NCBI RefSeq assembly: GCF_034351645.1 | Contig: NZ_CP133782.1 | Span: 5,548,001-5,612,000, forward strand | Direction of reading: 5' to 3' | DNA from: Pseudomonas sp. DC1.2 | GTDB lineage: Bacteria > Pseudomonadota > Gammaproteobacteria > Pseudomonadales > Pseudomonadaceae | DNA length: 64,000 bases | Shown: piece by piece, positions 46,371 to 56,390 of the stretch | Layout: the number at the start of each line of letters is the position of its first letter | How positions within the stretch are numbered: the first letter of the stretch is position 1 | The notes under the pieces: model-generated | Told to the model about the DNA's origin: nothing | Databases searched by the model: none | The model's input: only the letters and a program-made list of their open reading frames with translations | Translations under genes and position numbers: made by a program

Positions 46371-49244
46371 CTATAAGGGAATCGCGTCCTTGCGCAGCAG
46401 CTCACCCAAATCAGTGGCATCGACCGGACGACTGATCAAATAACCCTGCACTTCATCGCAGTGTTCGGCTTTGAGAAACTCAAGCTGCTCAGGCCGTTCG
46501 ACACCCTCAGCCACCACTTTCAAGGACAATCCATGGGCCATGGCAATAATCGCTCGAGTGATCGCCGCATCCTCGCTGCCCTGCCCCAAGCCGCGAATGA
46601 ATGCCTGATCGATCTTCACGTAATCCACCGGAATTCGCTTGAGGTAACTGAGGGATGAGTAACCGGTACCAAAGTCGTCGATGGCCAGTTTGACCCCCAG
46701 ATCGCGCAACTGCTGGAAGGTCGCGATGATGTGCTCCACGCTGTCCAGTAATTGGCTTTCGGTGAGTTCCAACTCCAGGTAGTGCGGCGCCAGGCCGGTT
46801 TCTTCCAGCACCTGACGTACCAGGCTGACCAGTTTGCCCTGGCGCAACTGATGCACCGACAGATTCACCGACACACGAATCGGCTTCAGCCCCTGACGCT
46901 GCCACTCACAGGCTTGCCAACACGCCTGACGCAGCACGAACTCACCAATCGGGCTGATCAGACCGGTCTCTTCGGCCAGCCCAATGAAGTCGCCCGGCGG
47001 CACCCGGCCCATAGTCGGGTGGTCCCAGCGCACCAGCGCTTCAACGGCGTTCAGCCGGCCAGTGGCGAGGCATAGTTTCGGCTGATAGAACACTTTTAAC
47101 TGCTTGTCTTCGATGGCTTTGCGAAGCTGATTTTCAAGCTGCAGGCGTTCCAGGGTGCTGGCTTGCAGGCTGTCGGTGTAGAACTGAAAATTATTGCCGC
47201 CCAAATGCTTGGCATGCTGCATGGCCATGTTGGATTGGCTGACCAGTGCGGAAATCTCTCGCGCATTGTCCGGCAACAAACTGATGCCCATCGATGCACT
47301 GACCACTAATTCATGACCGTCGACCGTCACCGGTAAACGCAGCTTGGTCGACAAGCGCGTCGCCACCCGCGCCAGACTCGACAGATTGCCGTAGGCATTG
47401 AACAACACCGCGAACTCGTCACCGGACAGGCGTGCGATGGTGTCCGCCTCTGGCAGCGCATTGACCAGCCTGCGGGCGATTTTTTGCAGTAACTGGTCGG
47501 CAATTTCATGACCCAGGCTGTCGTTGAGTAACTTGAAACGGTCCAGATTGATATGCAGTAACGCCAGATTTCGGTGGCTGCCTTGTCGTACCCGCTGATG
47601 AGCCTCGCGCAGCCGCTCACGGAACAGCGAGCGGTTGGCCAGCCCAGTGAGTTCGTCGTAATGCGTGAGGTAGCGCATGCGCTCTTCGGATTCGCGCCGG
47701 GCTGACAGGTCGGCGAAAAAACCGACAATGTGGCTGACCCTCCCCCGCGTATCACGCACAGCGTTCAGTTGCAGCCATTGCGGATAAAGCTCGCCATTCT
47801 TGCGGGTTTCCACCAACTCGCCCTGCCAACTGCCGTGCTGTTCCAGCGCTTGATGGATGATTGCGTAGTGCCGACGGGCATCACGGCTGCACGGCAACTC
47901 GACGACGTTGCGTCCGAGCATGTCTTCAATGTCATAGCCCGTGACTCGGCTGAAAGCCTGGTTGACCGCGATCAATGCGTAATGAGGGTCCAGGATCACG
48001 ATCCCTTCACTCGCCGCCTCAAATACCGTGGCCGCCAATTGCCGCTGTTGCTCCAGTTCCTTGTTGGCACTGATGTCGCGGCGGGTGCCGACCATTCGCA
48101 TCACCCGCCCGCTGGCGCTGCGCTCTACCGCTCGGCCGCGGTCCTCGATCCAGACCCAGTGCCCATCGCCGTGACGCACGCGATACTCGATTTGATAATC
48201 CTCGCTACGACCCTTCAAATGCTCCACCAGCGCCCTTTTGAGCGACGGTAAATCTTCGGGGTGCAGCCGCGGCCTGAGGTGACTGAGCATGGCCGTGACA
48301 TATTCCGGCGCCAGACCAAACAACTCCTGAAGCTGGGTATGGTGAACTTCATCGGTTTGCAGGTTCCAGTCCCAGAGCCCCAGCTCACTGGCTTTCAATG
48401 CCAACGCCAAACGCGCTTCACTTTTGCTCAAGGCTTGAGTCGCCGCATCCAACTCAAGGGAGCGCTGGGTCACGCGGTTTTCCAGCCCGGCTTGGGCTTC
48501 TCGTAGCTTGTCTTCAGCACCGCGACGCTGGTCAATTTCCTTGGCCAGTTCGTGATTGAGCTGTTCACTGCGAATTTGCGCCTGCTGCAGATGCTCGATC
48601 AGCGCCTGGTTTTGAAAGCGCCGCAACAGCCCGCGATCGATCAGCCGATTGACCTGCCAGGCAACCACACTCAACGCCCCCAGCAGAATCAGCCCAAACC
48701 AGCCCCAGCCTTGCTGCTGTTCATCACCGCCCCAGAACAAATAGCCGATAGCCGGCAACAAACAGGGCAAGGTAAACGAGAGGAATGCCGGCAGGCTGAC
48801 TGCGTAAGCGACACTGGCCGAGAGCGCTGCTGCGCCGATCAGGCCGAAGACCCAGGCTTGCTGCATGAAGGTGTCGGCGGGCACCAGCGCTATGCCGGCG
48901 CCCGCGAGCGTCAGGCCAGTCATGGCCGAACCCAGTGCAAACATCCGGCGCCAGATCGGATGCGCCTGACGGTTGGGTATTGCCGAGTCAAAGGCCGCCA
49001 CCTGAATCACCCGTAGCGCCACCAGCGATAACAGCCACACCAGCCAGATGCTGACCAGAAAGTAACGCTGAGGGCTCCAGAGTAAACCAGCGCAAACCAG
49101 ACCGTTGATCAGCATGAACAGCGTCGGCAGCAGCGAACCCTGATAAAGCAGGCGCGTGCGCTCTACCGCCATTTCCATGGCGTACTGTTGGCGAATAACC
49201 CGGGGCTCCACAGAGGGGCCCGACAGGTCGGTGCGGGAGGTCAT
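46371..49244 (-). CDS. Membrane PAS-GGDEF-EAL protein (cyclic-di-GMP metabolism)
   Basis: The 957-residue protein has about six N-terminal helices (residues 30-190), a coiled-coil-like stretch (about 205-270), two PAS regions (about 275-390, LALKASELGLWDWNLQTDEVHH; 400-520, FEAASEGIVILDPHYALIAV), a GGDEF domain and a C-terminal EAL domain. The GGDEF site reads SGDEF rather than GGDEF. EAL motifs are intact (EALVRW, IDDFGTGYSSLSYL), so phosphodiesterase activity is likely and cyclase activity less certain. It is monocistronic. The ATG at 49244 (MTSRTDLSG) is used. Confidence 0.9.
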   Translation of the reverse strand: MTSRTDLSGPSVEPRVIRQQYAMEMAVERTRLLYQGSLLPTLFMLINGLVCAGLLWSPQRYFLVSIWLVWLLSLVALRVIQVAAFDSAIPNRQAHPIWRRMFALGSAMTGLTLAGAGIALVPADTFMQQAWVFGLIGAAALSASVAYAVSLPAFLSFTLPCLLPAIGYLFWGGDEQQQGWGWFGLILLGALSVVAWQVNRLIDRGLLRRFQNQALIEHLQQAQIRSEQLNHELAKEIDQRRGAEDKLREAQAGLENRVTQRSLELDAATQALSKSEARLALALKASELGLWDWNLQTDEVHHTQLQELFGLAPEYVTAMLSHLRPRLHPEDLPSLKRALVEHLKGRSEDYQIEYRVRHGDGHWVWIEDRGRAVERSASGRVMRMVGTRRDISANKELEQQRQLAATVFEAASEGIVILDPHYALIAVNQAFSRVTGYDIEDMLGRNVVELPCSRDARRHYAIIHQALEQHGSWQGELVETRKNGELYPQWLQLNAVRDTRGRVSHIVGFFADLSARRESEERMRYLTHYDELTGLANRSLFRERLREAHQRVRQGSHRNLALLHINLDRFKLLNDSLGHEIADQLLQKIARRLVNALPEADTIARLSGDEFAVLFNAYGNLSSLARVATRLSTKLRLPVTVDGHELVVSASMGISLLPDNAREISALVSQSNMAMQHAKHLGGNNFQFYTDSLQASTLERLQLENQLRKAIEDKQLKVFYQPKLCLATGRLNAVEALVRWDHPTMGRVPPGDFIGLAEETGLISPIGEFVLRQACWQACEWQRQGLKPIRVSVNLSVHQLRQGKLVSLVRQVLEETGLAPHYLELELTESQLLDSVEHIIATFQQLRDLGVKLAIDDFGTGYSSLSYLKRIPVDYVKIDQAFIRGLGQGSEDAAITRAIIAMAHGLSLKVVAEGVERPEQLEFLKAEHCDEVQGYLISRPVDATDLGELLRKDAIPL

Positions 49245-49489
49245 AGGCAATATTCTTATAATGTTGAGCCCGAAACGTGGACGGAGCATACACAAGCGAA
49301 TGACCTTACCAAACTGCTCCAGGTCATAAAATAAACAAAAGCATCAACAGCTGGCCTCTGCGTAAAAGCAGCCAGGCAAGCCCGCCAACGCTTGTAGCCT
49401 GTGACCGACCGGTCGTCCTCCTCGCCTCTTTTATCGGCTAAAGCAACGCCGGGTTTGCCCGGTGTGGCGCCGCCGCCTAGAATGCCCCG

Positions 49490-51673
49490 ATGCGCGATGA
49501 TCTCTCCCTTCTGCTGAACTCCCTCAACGATGCCCAACGTCAGGCTGTAGCTGCCTCCGTGGGTCGTCAGTTGGTCCTGGCCGGTGCTGGTTCCGGTAAA
49601 ACCCGAGTGCTGGTGCACCGTATCGCCTGGTTGATCCAGGTCGAAAACGCGTCGCCCCATTCAATCCTGTCGGTGACGTTCACCAACAAGGCGGCTGCGG
49701 AGATGCGTCATCGCATCGAGCAGTTGATGGGTATCAACCCGGCCGGCATGTGGGTCGGCACCTTCCACGGCCTGGCGCACCGCTTGCTGCGGGCGCACTG
49801 GCAGGAAGCCGGCCTTAGCCAGACCTTCCAGATTCTCGACAGCGACGACCAGCAACGACTGGTCAAACGGGTGATCCGTGAGCTGGGTCTCGACGAGCAA
49901 CGCTGGCCGGTTCGTCAGGCCCAATGGTTTATCAACGGACAGAAAGACGAAGGCCTGCGTCCACAACACATTCAAGCCAGTGGCGACCTGTTCCTGGCGA
50001 CCATGCGCAGTATTTATGAAGCCTACGAGGCCGCCTGCCTGCGCGCGGGTGTCATCGACTTCTCTGAACTGCTGCTGCGTGCCCTCGACCTGTGGCGCGA
50101 CAACCCGGGTTTGCTGGCCCATTACCAGAAACGCTTTCGCCACATTCTTGTCGACGAGTTCCAGGACACCAACGCCGTGCAGTACGCCTGGCTGCGTTTG
50201 CTGGCCAAGGGCGGCGACAGCCTGATGGTTGTGGGCGACGACGACCAGTCCATCTACGGCTGGCGTGGCGCGAAAATCGAGAACATTTATCAGTACTCTG
50301 ACGACTTCCCGGACGCGCAAACCATTCGCCTGGAGCAGAACTACCGTTCCACAGCTGGCATCCTCAAGGCCGCTAATGCCCTGATCGCCAACAATACCGG
50401 ACGTATGGGCAAAGAGTTGTGGACTGACGGCGGCGAAGGCGAAGCGATCAATCTGTACGCCGCATTCAACGAGCACGATGAGGCGCGCTATGTGGTGGAA
50501 ACTATTGAAAGCGCGCTGAAAACCGGCTTGGCCCGCAGCGATATCGCGATTTTGTACCGCTCCAACGCCCAATCCCGCGTTTTGGAAGAAGCGTTGCTGC
50601 GCGAACGTATCCCCTACCGCATTTATGGTGGCCAGCGCTTCTTCGAGCGCGCGGAAATCAAGAACGCCATGGCCTACCTGCGGTTGCTGGAAGGTCGCGG
50701 CAACGATGCCGCACTGGAAAGAGTGATCAACGTGCCGGCCCGCGGTATTGGCGAAAAAACCGTTGAAGCGATTCGCGACCATGCGCGTCATAGCGATGTG
50801 TCCATGTGGGAAGCCATGCGGTTGCTGGTCGCCAACAAAGGCCTGACCGGCCGTGCTGCGGGCGCCTTGAGTGGGTTTATCGAGTTGATCGAGAACCTCG
50901 CCGCCAAATGCATGGAGATGCCGCTGCATTTGATGACCCAGACCGTCATCGAGCAGTCAGGGCTGATCGCCTATCACGAAGCGGAGAAAGGCGAAAAAGG
51001 CCAGGCACGGGTAGAAAACCTTGAGGAACTGGTCAGCGCTGCGCGCAACTTCGAAAACGCCGAAGAAGACGAAGACCTGACGCCATTGGCCGCGTTCCTC
51101 GGCCATGCGTCGCTGGAAGCCGGCGACACCCAGGCTGACGAGCACGAAGACAGCATTCAGCTAATGACCCTGCACAGCGCCAAAGGCCTTGAGTTCCCTT
51201 ATGTGTTCCTGGTGGGCATGGAAGAAGGCCTGTTCCCACACAAGATGAGCCTGGAAGAACCGGGTCGTCTCGAAGAAGAACGGCGACTGGCTTACGTCGG
51301 CATTACCCGGGCGATGCAGAATCTGGTGATGACCTACGCTGAAACCCGACGCCTGTATGGCAGTGAAACCTACAACAAAGTGTCGCGCTTTGTGCGTGAA
51401 GTGCCAAAAGGTCTGATTCAAGAAGTGCGGCTGTCCAACAGCGTCAGCCGTCCGTTCGGCGGCGGTCAGCAGCAGAGTTCCAGCAGCCTGTTTGGCGGCA
51501 GCGAAATCCCGGACACCGGTTTCAGCCTCGGGCAGGCTGTGCGCCACTCGGTGTTTGGTGACGGCGTGATCCTGAACTTCGAAGGCGCTGGGGCTCAGGC
51601 CCGGGTGCAAGTGAACTTCGACGAAGGCAGCAAGTGGTTGATGCTTGGCTACGCCAAGCTGGAAGCCATATAA
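49490..51673 (+). CDS. uvrD: DNA helicase II UvrD
   Basis: This 727-residue superfamily 1 helicase acts in nucleotide excision and mismatch repair. Motifs in order: NDAQRQAVAA, Walker A GAGSGKTRVLVHR, TFTNKAAAEMRHRI, HILVDEFQDTNAVQYAW (motif II), VVGDDDQSIYGWRGA (III), RLEQNYRSTAGIL (IV), LMTLHSAKGLEFPYVFLVGMEEGLFPH (V) and ERRLAYVGITRAMQ (VI). The C-terminus has a short low-complexity stretch and a Tudor-like RVQVNFDEGSKWLM segment. Length and tail are typical of UvrD rather than Rep. No LexA box is obvious upstream. Confidence 0.96.
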   Translation: MRDDLSLLLNSLNDAQRQAVAASVGRQLVLAGAGSGKTRVLVHRIAWLIQVENASPHSILSVTFTNKAAAEMRHRIEQLMGINPAGMWVGTFHGLAHRLLRAHWQEAGLSQTFQILDSDDQQRLVKRVIRELGLDEQRWPVRQAQWFINGQKDEGLRPQHIQASGDLFLATMRSIYEAYEAACLRAGVIDFSELLLRALDLWRDNPGLLAHYQKRFRHILVDEFQDTNAVQYAWLRLLAKGGDSLMVVGDDDQSIYGWRGAKIENIYQYSDDFPDAQTIRLEQNYRSTAGILKAANALIANNTGRMGKELWTDGGEGEAINLYAAFNEHDEARYVVETIESALKTGLARSDIAILYRSNAQSRVLEEALLRERIPYRIYGGQRFFERAEIKNAMAYLRLLEGRGNDAALERVINVPARGIGEKTVEAIRDHARHSDVSMWEAMRLLVANKGLTGRAAGALSGFIELIENLAAKCMEMPLHLMTQTVIEQSGLIAYHEAEKGEKGQARVENLEELVSAARNFENAEEDEDLTPLAAFLGHASLEAGDTQADEHEDSIQLMTLHSAKGLEFPYVFLVGMEEGLFPHKMSLEEPGRLEEERRLAYVGITRAMQNLVMTYAETRRLYGSETYNKVSRFVREVPKGLIQEVRLSNSVSRPFGGGQQQSSSSLFGGSEIPDTGFSLGQAVRHSVFGDGVILNFEGAGAQARVQVNFDEGSKWLMLGYAKLEAI

Positions 51674-51747
51674 AGGCTATCTAATAGCTTTTCTGTGGTT
51701 TTTTACGGTGAACCTCTCTCAACAGGCTGATCTAGAAGGCGTAAATC

Positions 51748-52188
51748 ATGGGCTCGGGATTCTTTTCTTCGTGGACATTCTGGGCCCTGTTGTCAGCCGG
51801 ATTTGCTGCAATGACTGCCATTTTTGCCAAGGTCGGCATCGAAAACGTCAACTCCGACTTCGCCACGCTGCTGCGCACCGTAGTGGTTTTGGTCAGCCTG
51901 GCCTTGATTTTGTACGCCACGGGCCAATATCAGTCATTAGGATCGATCTCTGCCAAGAGCTACGTGTTCTTAGTGTTGTCGGGGCTGGCTACAGGCGCCT
52001 CTTGGATTTGCTACTTCCGCGCACTAAAACTCGGCCCGGCCTCGTTGGTCGCGCCGGTAGACAAGCTCAGTGTGGTGCTGGTGGCCGTGCTCGGCGTGCT
52101 CCTGCTGGGCGAGAAACTCGACCTGCGCCAATGGGGCGGCATCGGTCTGATCACGGCAGGTGTGGTGATGCTGGCGTTGCGGCGCTAA
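51748..52188 (+). CDS. EamA-type small membrane transporter (half DMT)
   Basis: This 146-residue inner-membrane protein has about five helices (WTFWALLSAGFAAMTAIFAKVG, TLLRTVVVLVSLALIL, SYVFLVLSGLATGASWICYF, SLVAPVDKLSVVLVAVLGVLLLG, GGIGLITAGVVMLAL). It is half the length of a full EamA/RhaT exporter and presumably works as a dimer. GASWICYFRALKLGPASLVAPVDKLS is the EamA signature. The substrate is unknown. It is close to uvrD but probably transcribed on its own. Confidence 0.87.
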   Translation: MGSGFFSSWTFWALLSAGFAAMTAIFAKVGIENVNSDFATLLRTVVVLVSLALILYATGQYQSLGSISAKSYVFLVLSGLATGASWICYFRALKLGPASLVAPVDKLSVVLVAVLGVLLLGEKLDLRQWGGIGLITAGVVMLALRR

Positions 52189-52365
52189 GAAACGTTCCTG
52201 CTGAACCTATTCACATTTCCTACAGACAAAAGTACATGGCCCTATTGCCTCGACTTAGCTGAACCCAACCTGTCAGGCAAAAGCCCGAAACACTCTGCCG
52301 CTAGCCAGTGTCACTTCAGCTGTGCAACATGGCGCGCGTGCCATCCACAAATGGGAATTCCCTTT

Positions 52366-53235
52366 ATGAAACGTTTTCTTAGCATCGCCATGGCGTTGTG
52401 CATCGGCCTGACGATGAGCCTCGACGCCAACGCCAAGCGCTTTGGTGGCGGCAAAAGCGTCGGCGCTGCGCCGACCCACCAGACCAGCCAAATGGCCCCT
52501 TCTTCTCCAGGCATGGGCGGCGCTGCGGCGACCGCTGGTGCTGCCGGCGCCGCTGGCGCTGCAGCCAAGGCCGGCGGTGCTTCGCGCTGGCTCGGCCCTC
52601 TGGCCGGTATCGCCGCTGGCGGCCTGTTGGCCTCCATGTTCATGGGCGGCGGTTTCCAGGGCATGCAGATCTTCGACATCCTGATCATGGTCGTCATCGG
52701 CTTTGTGATCTTCCGCTTCATTGCCGCACGTCGCCGCAAGCAGCAGGAGCATTTGGCTCCCGCTGGCGCGCCGATGCAGCGTGAAGTGTTCGAGAACAAA
52801 CCTGCTGGCGGTTCGATCTTCGGCGGTTCGGCAGCCCCTGCCGCTCGTCCGGTGATCAACGCTCCGGCCTGGTTCAATGAACAAAACTTCATCGAAGCTG
52901 CGCGCAACCACTTCCAGTCGCTGCAGCAGCACTGGGACGCCAACGAAATGGACAAGATTGCCGAGTTCGTGACTCCGCAAATGCTTGAGTTCCTCAAGCG
53001 TGAGCGTGCAGAGCTGGGCGACGGTTTCCAGTCCACCTTCATCGAGAACCTCACCGTGCAACTGGACGGCGTGGATGATCGGGCAGACAAGACCATCGCT
53101 ACCCTGACCTTCAGCGGTGTATCGAAGAACTCGCGTTTCGATCAAGGCGAAGTGTTCAGCGAAAGCTGGAATATGGAACGTCCGCAGGGCGACAACCAGC
53201 CTTGGCTGGTGGCCGGTATCCGTCAAAACGGTTGA
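52366..53235 (+). CDS. Tim44-domain exported/membrane protein
   Basis: The 289-residue protein has an N-terminal signal (MKRFLSIAMALCIGLTMSLDANAK), a Gly/Ala/Pro-rich stretch, a membrane helix near residue 105 (IFDILIMVVIGFVIFRFI) and a C-terminal Tim44-like domain (about residues 165-285; WFNEQNFIEAARNHFQSLQQHWDANEMDKIAEFVTPQMLEFL). In bacteria such proteins are of unknown function; mitochondrial Tim44 tethers the import motor. A terminator follows. The ATG at 52366 fits the signal peptide. Confidence 0.9.
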   Translation: MKRFLSIAMALCIGLTMSLDANAKRFGGGKSVGAAPTHQTSQMAPSSPGMGGAAATAGAAGAAGAAAKAGGASRWLGPLAGIAAGGLLASMFMGGGFQGMQIFDILIMVVIGFVIFRFIAARRRKQQEHLAPAGAPMQREVFENKPAGGSIFGGSAAPAARPVINAPAWFNEQNFIEAARNHFQSLQQHWDANEMDKIAEFVTPQMLEFLKRERAELGDGFQSTFIENLTVQLDGVDDRADKTIATLTFSGVSKNSRFDQGEVFSESWNMERPQGDNQPWLVAGIRQNG

Positions 53236-53263
53236 ACCGACCCGCTTTAAGAATGCTCCTACG

Positions 53264-53289
53264 AAAACCCCGGACTTGTCCGGGGTTTT
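53264..53289 (+). terminator. Terminator after the Tim44-domain gene
   Basis: AAAACCCCGGAC-TT-GTCCGGGGTTTT is a perfect stem whose lower part is A/T rich, so it can end transcription in either direction. Confidence 0.9.
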
Positions 53290-53371
53290 CTATTTCACGG
53301 TTACATCCACAGCGAGCTACTGTATAAAACGCCCCATATAAACCGCGCCATCAAGCAAGAGGATCCCGGAC

Positions 53372-53779
53372 GTGGAAGAAATCATCGAACAACTGCGTGA
53401 AGCCAACGAACCGGTACCGGTCCCCTTGGAGTTGCCCGACGAAGATCAGATCGTGGAAATCGAAGAACAACTGTTCATCGACATTCCGTTTGTCTTCAGA
53501 GAATTTTTGCTGACCGTCAGCGACGTCGTCTACGGCAGCCTGGAGCCGGTGACCGTCACCGACCCGCAATCCCACACCTACCTGCCGGACGTTGCCGCCA
53601 ACGCCTGGGACGCTGGCGTTGATCGCAGCATGATCCCGATCTGCCAGGACGGTGACGACTACTACCTGGTTGAAGAAGACGGCACCGTGGTGCTGTGGCA
53701 AGCCGAAGAAGAACTGATTGCCGAAGAAACCTGGGAATCGGTCTGGCACTGGGCGCGGGACGTCTGGCTGGAAAGCTGA
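53372..53779 (+). CDS. SMI1/KNR4 family protein
   Basis: The 135-residue acidic cytoplasmic protein shows the SMI1/KNR4 (SUKH) fold: LELPDEDQIVEIEEQLFIDIPFVFREFLL at the N-terminus, and MIPICQDGDDYYLVEEDGTVVLW, the usual conserved core, near residue 90. SUKH proteins are often immunity proteins to contact-dependent toxins, but no toxin gene is next to it, and a housekeeping paralogue is as likely. The start is a GTG at 53372 with an AAGAGGATC leader. Confidence 0.87.
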   Translation: MEEIIEQLREANEPVPVPLELPDEDQIVEIEEQLFIDIPFVFREFLLTVSDVVYGSLEPVTVTDPQSHTYLPDVAANAWDAGVDRSMIPICQDGDDYYLVEEDGTVVLWQAEEELIAEETWESVWHWARDVWLES

Positions 53780-53799
53780 TTGCCTCGACGCCCCGGTGT

Positions 53800-55563
53800 T
53801 CAGTGCCCGGACGAATCCTTGTGGTTGTCCAGGGTTTCCAACAACGCCACCTGCATGCGCGTGTGTACACGGATGAACCAGCGCCACAGCACGGTGGCTA
53901 CGGCGGCCGCCACCACGGCGATCAGCACTAGCAACTTGTTGGTCGGGAGAATACTGGCCGACAAAGCGGCCAGTAGCAGGAAGATCACCAGCAGCGAGAG
54001 GATCGGGATCACTTCAGCGATCACCCGGCGCACTCGCTGTGTATGGCGGCCAGCCATCTCCGGTTTGACGCCCATCTCTGCCAGCAGCATCGACAGTGCC
54101 TTGAGCTTGCGATAGGCAGCAATCAGGAAGGGCAGCGATAACAGCAACGCCCCACCCCAGACCAGCGCTTTCTGCCAGCTTGGGTCACTGATCCAGCCTT
54201 GCAGATAAGCAGCCATGCGCTCGGCGAAAAACGCGCCAGAGAAGAAAGTCGCAATCACCAGCGCCAGATTGACACCCACCTGCAACAAAATGCGCCGAAT
54301 CATCGACGCCAGCAGCGCACCCTCGCCCTGTGGCTGGATGCTGCGCAACCATTCGCCGTACATCCCCAGCACTCGGCTCAATCGCGTAGGCATCACGGCG
54401 GCAAGCTTGATCGATAACGGATCGGCCGCGCGAATCAGGTAGGGCGTCAGCAGCGTAGTCATCACCGATACCGCGACGGCCACCGGGTAGAGAAAGTGGC
54501 TGGTGACCTGCAAGGTCATGCCCAGCGCGGCGATGATGAAGGAAAATTCGCCAATCTGCGAAAGGCCCATCCCGACTCGCAGCGAGGTCCGTCCATCATT
54601 ACCAGCGATAAAGGCACCTAAGCCGCAGGACAGCATCTTGCCCAGCACCACGGCCACGGTAATCACGGCTATCGGCCAAGCGTATTGCAGCAGAATTACC
54701 GGGTCGAGCATCAAGCCAATGGCCACGAAGAAGATCGCACTGAACAGGTCGCGAACCGGTTCGATCAAGCGCTCTATCTTCACCAGCTGCCGGGATTCGG
54801 CCATGATCGCGCCAATCAGGAACGCGCCCAGGACCATGCTGTATTCGAGCTTTACTACCAGCAGGCAGAAGCCAAAACACAGGCCCAGCACCGTGATCAA
54901 CAGCATCTCGTTGCTTTCGAACTTGGCCACATAGGCCAGCAGTCGCGGCACCAGCAAGATGCCGATGACCAGTGCGACGATCATGAACAGCGACAGCTTG
55001 CCGACCGTGGAAAACACTTCCCCGGAACTGACTGAGCCGCTGACCGCGATGCTCGACAGTAAGGCAATGATGCCAATGCCAAGGATGTCCTCGACAATCA
55101 GCACACCGAAAATGAGCTGCGCAAAGCGCTCGTTCTTCATCTTCAGGTCATTGAGGGCCTTGACGATGATAGTGGTCGAGGAAATCGCCAGGATCGCGCC
55201 CAGGAACAACGAATCCATCGTGCTCCAATCGAACCAGCGGCCAATTTCGTAGCCGACCCAGATCATCAGCACGATTTCCAGGAACGCTGCGATAAATGCA
55301 GTGGCACCGACCTTGAACAATTTGCGCAGGCTGAACTCAAGACCCAGGCAGAACATCAGGAAAATCACCCCCAACTCGGCGAGGGTCTTGATGGTTTGTT
55401 CGTCGTGAATCAAACCGAACGGCGGGGTGTGCGGGCCGATGATGAAACCCGCGACGATGTAGCCGAGCACCACGGGCTGTTTCAGTCGATGGAAAAGTAC
55501 GGTCACCACGCCGGCGACTAGCATGATCACTGCCAAGTCCTGAATGAAACTGATGGCATGCAT
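53800..55563 (-). CDS. Kef-type cation/proton antiporter (CPA2)
   Basis: This 587-residue inner-membrane protein has about 12-14 helices and starts HAISFIQDLAVIMLVAGVVTVLFHRLKQPVVLGYIVAGFIIGPH. CPA2 features are GLEFSLRKLFKVG, SSTTIIVKALND and LIVEDILGIGIIALL (ion-binding Asp in helix 6). It lacks the C-terminal TrkA-N regulatory domain of KefB/KefC; the tail holds further helices. Exchange of Na+ or K+ for H+ is expected. The ATG at 55563 (MHAISF) is used; an upstream start at 55605 would add 14 residues. Confidence 0.9.
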   Translation of the reverse strand: MHAISFIQDLAVIMLVAGVVTVLFHRLKQPVVLGYIVAGFIIGPHTPPFGLIHDEQTIKTLAELGVIFLMFCLGLEFSLRKLFKVGATAFIAAFLEIVLMIWVGYEIGRWFDWSTMDSLFLGAILAISSTTIIVKALNDLKMKNERFAQLIFGVLIVEDILGIGIIALLSSIAVSGSVSSGEVFSTVGKLSLFMIVALVIGILLVPRLLAYVAKFESNEMLLITVLGLCFGFCLLVVKLEYSMVLGAFLIGAIMAESRQLVKIERLIEPVRDLFSAIFFVAIGLMLDPVILLQYAWPIAVITVAVVLGKMLSCGLGAFIAGNDGRTSLRVGMGLSQIGEFSFIIAALGMTLQVTSHFLYPVAVAVSVMTTLLTPYLIRAADPLSIKLAAVMPTRLSRVLGMYGEWLRSIQPQGEGALLASMIRRILLQVGVNLALVIATFFSGAFFAERMAAYLQGWISDPSWQKALVWGGALLLSLPFLIAAYRKLKALSMLLAEMGVKPEMAGRHTQRVRRVIAEVIPILSLLVIFLLLAALSASILPTNKLLVLIAVVAAAVATVLWRWFIRVHTRMQVALLETLDNHKDSSGH

Positions 55564-55847
55564 GGCGTGGCGCTCCTTGGGTGACATGGCTCGACGAGCA
55601 GACACAGAAAAGTCTGATCGAGCAGAGTGAAAATTCGTTTTCAGCGTAGGAAAGGCCCTTGGGGTGGGCTTTTGAAGGGTAACACCGCGACTTCAAGCAG
55701 AAAGGCGGTGCAATATATGGAAACAGATCGGTCCAGGCGTGACGGCAGCCTCCCGCCCGGCGTCCCGATAACTGTTAGTTTGAAAAAACTGACGAGGCGC
55801 CCGCAGAGGTGCATCCCATGAAACCTGCCTTGAACCGTGAGAACGCT

Positions 55848-56330
55848 ATGGAACCCGGAAACGCCCAACTGTCGATGACGGTATTAATGACCCCCGACAT
55901 GGCCAATTTCTCTGGCAATGTCCACGGCGGCACGCTGCTCAAATACCTCGACGAAGTGGCCTATGCCTGCGCCAGCCGCTATGCCGGCCGCTATGTCGTG
56001 ACCCTGTCGGTGGATCAAGTGATTTTCCGCGAGCCGATTCATGTGGGCGAACTGGTGACCTTCCTGGCGTCGGTCAACTACACCGGTAATACGTCGATGG
56101 AGGTGGGCATCAAAGTGGTCACCGAAAACATTCGCGAACGCTCGGTGCGTCACACCAATAGCTGCTTCTTCACGATGGTAGCGGTAGACGACCAGCGCAA
56201 ACCGGCCGCAGTCCCCGCGCTACAACCGCAGAATAGCGAAGACAAACGCCGCTTCATGCAGGCGCAGCAGCGCCGGCAGATTCGTCAAGAGCTGGAAAAG
56301 CGCTACCAGGAAATCAAGGGCGACGTCTGA
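55848..56330 (+). CDS. Acyl-CoA thioesterase, hotdog fold
   Basis: The 160-residue thioesterase has the hotdog helix MANFSGNVHGGTLLKYLDEVAYACA and RYVVTLSVDQVIFREPIHVGELVTF. The tail (residues 130-160) is a charged helix, KRRFMQAQQRRQIRQELEKR. It hydrolyses acyl-CoA in the cytoplasm; chain-length preference is unknown. The ATG at 55848 (MEPGNAQLS) is preferred over 55809 for homology at the N-terminus. Confidence 0.88.
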   Translation: MEPGNAQLSMTVLMTPDMANFSGNVHGGTLLKYLDEVAYACASRYAGRYVVTLSVDQVIFREPIHVGELVTFLASVNYTGNTSMEVGIKVVTENIRERSVRHTNSCFFTMVAVDDQRKPAAVPALQPQNSEDKRRFMQAQQRRQIRQELEKRYQEIKGDV

Positions 56331-56390
56331 GCGTCCTCGCACCGGTGATGAGAAGGCTTGCCCCCGTTGGGTCGCCTAGCGGCACGGCGA

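Noticed and set aside
49245..49489. LexA box before uvrD
   Set aside because: No CTGT-N8-ACAG palindrome is found in the intergenic bases.
53372..53779. SMI1/KNR4 protein as the immunity partner of the giant toxin-like proteins
   Set aside because: It is more than 21 kb away, among housekeeping genes, with no shared promoter or linkage; immunity is not supported.
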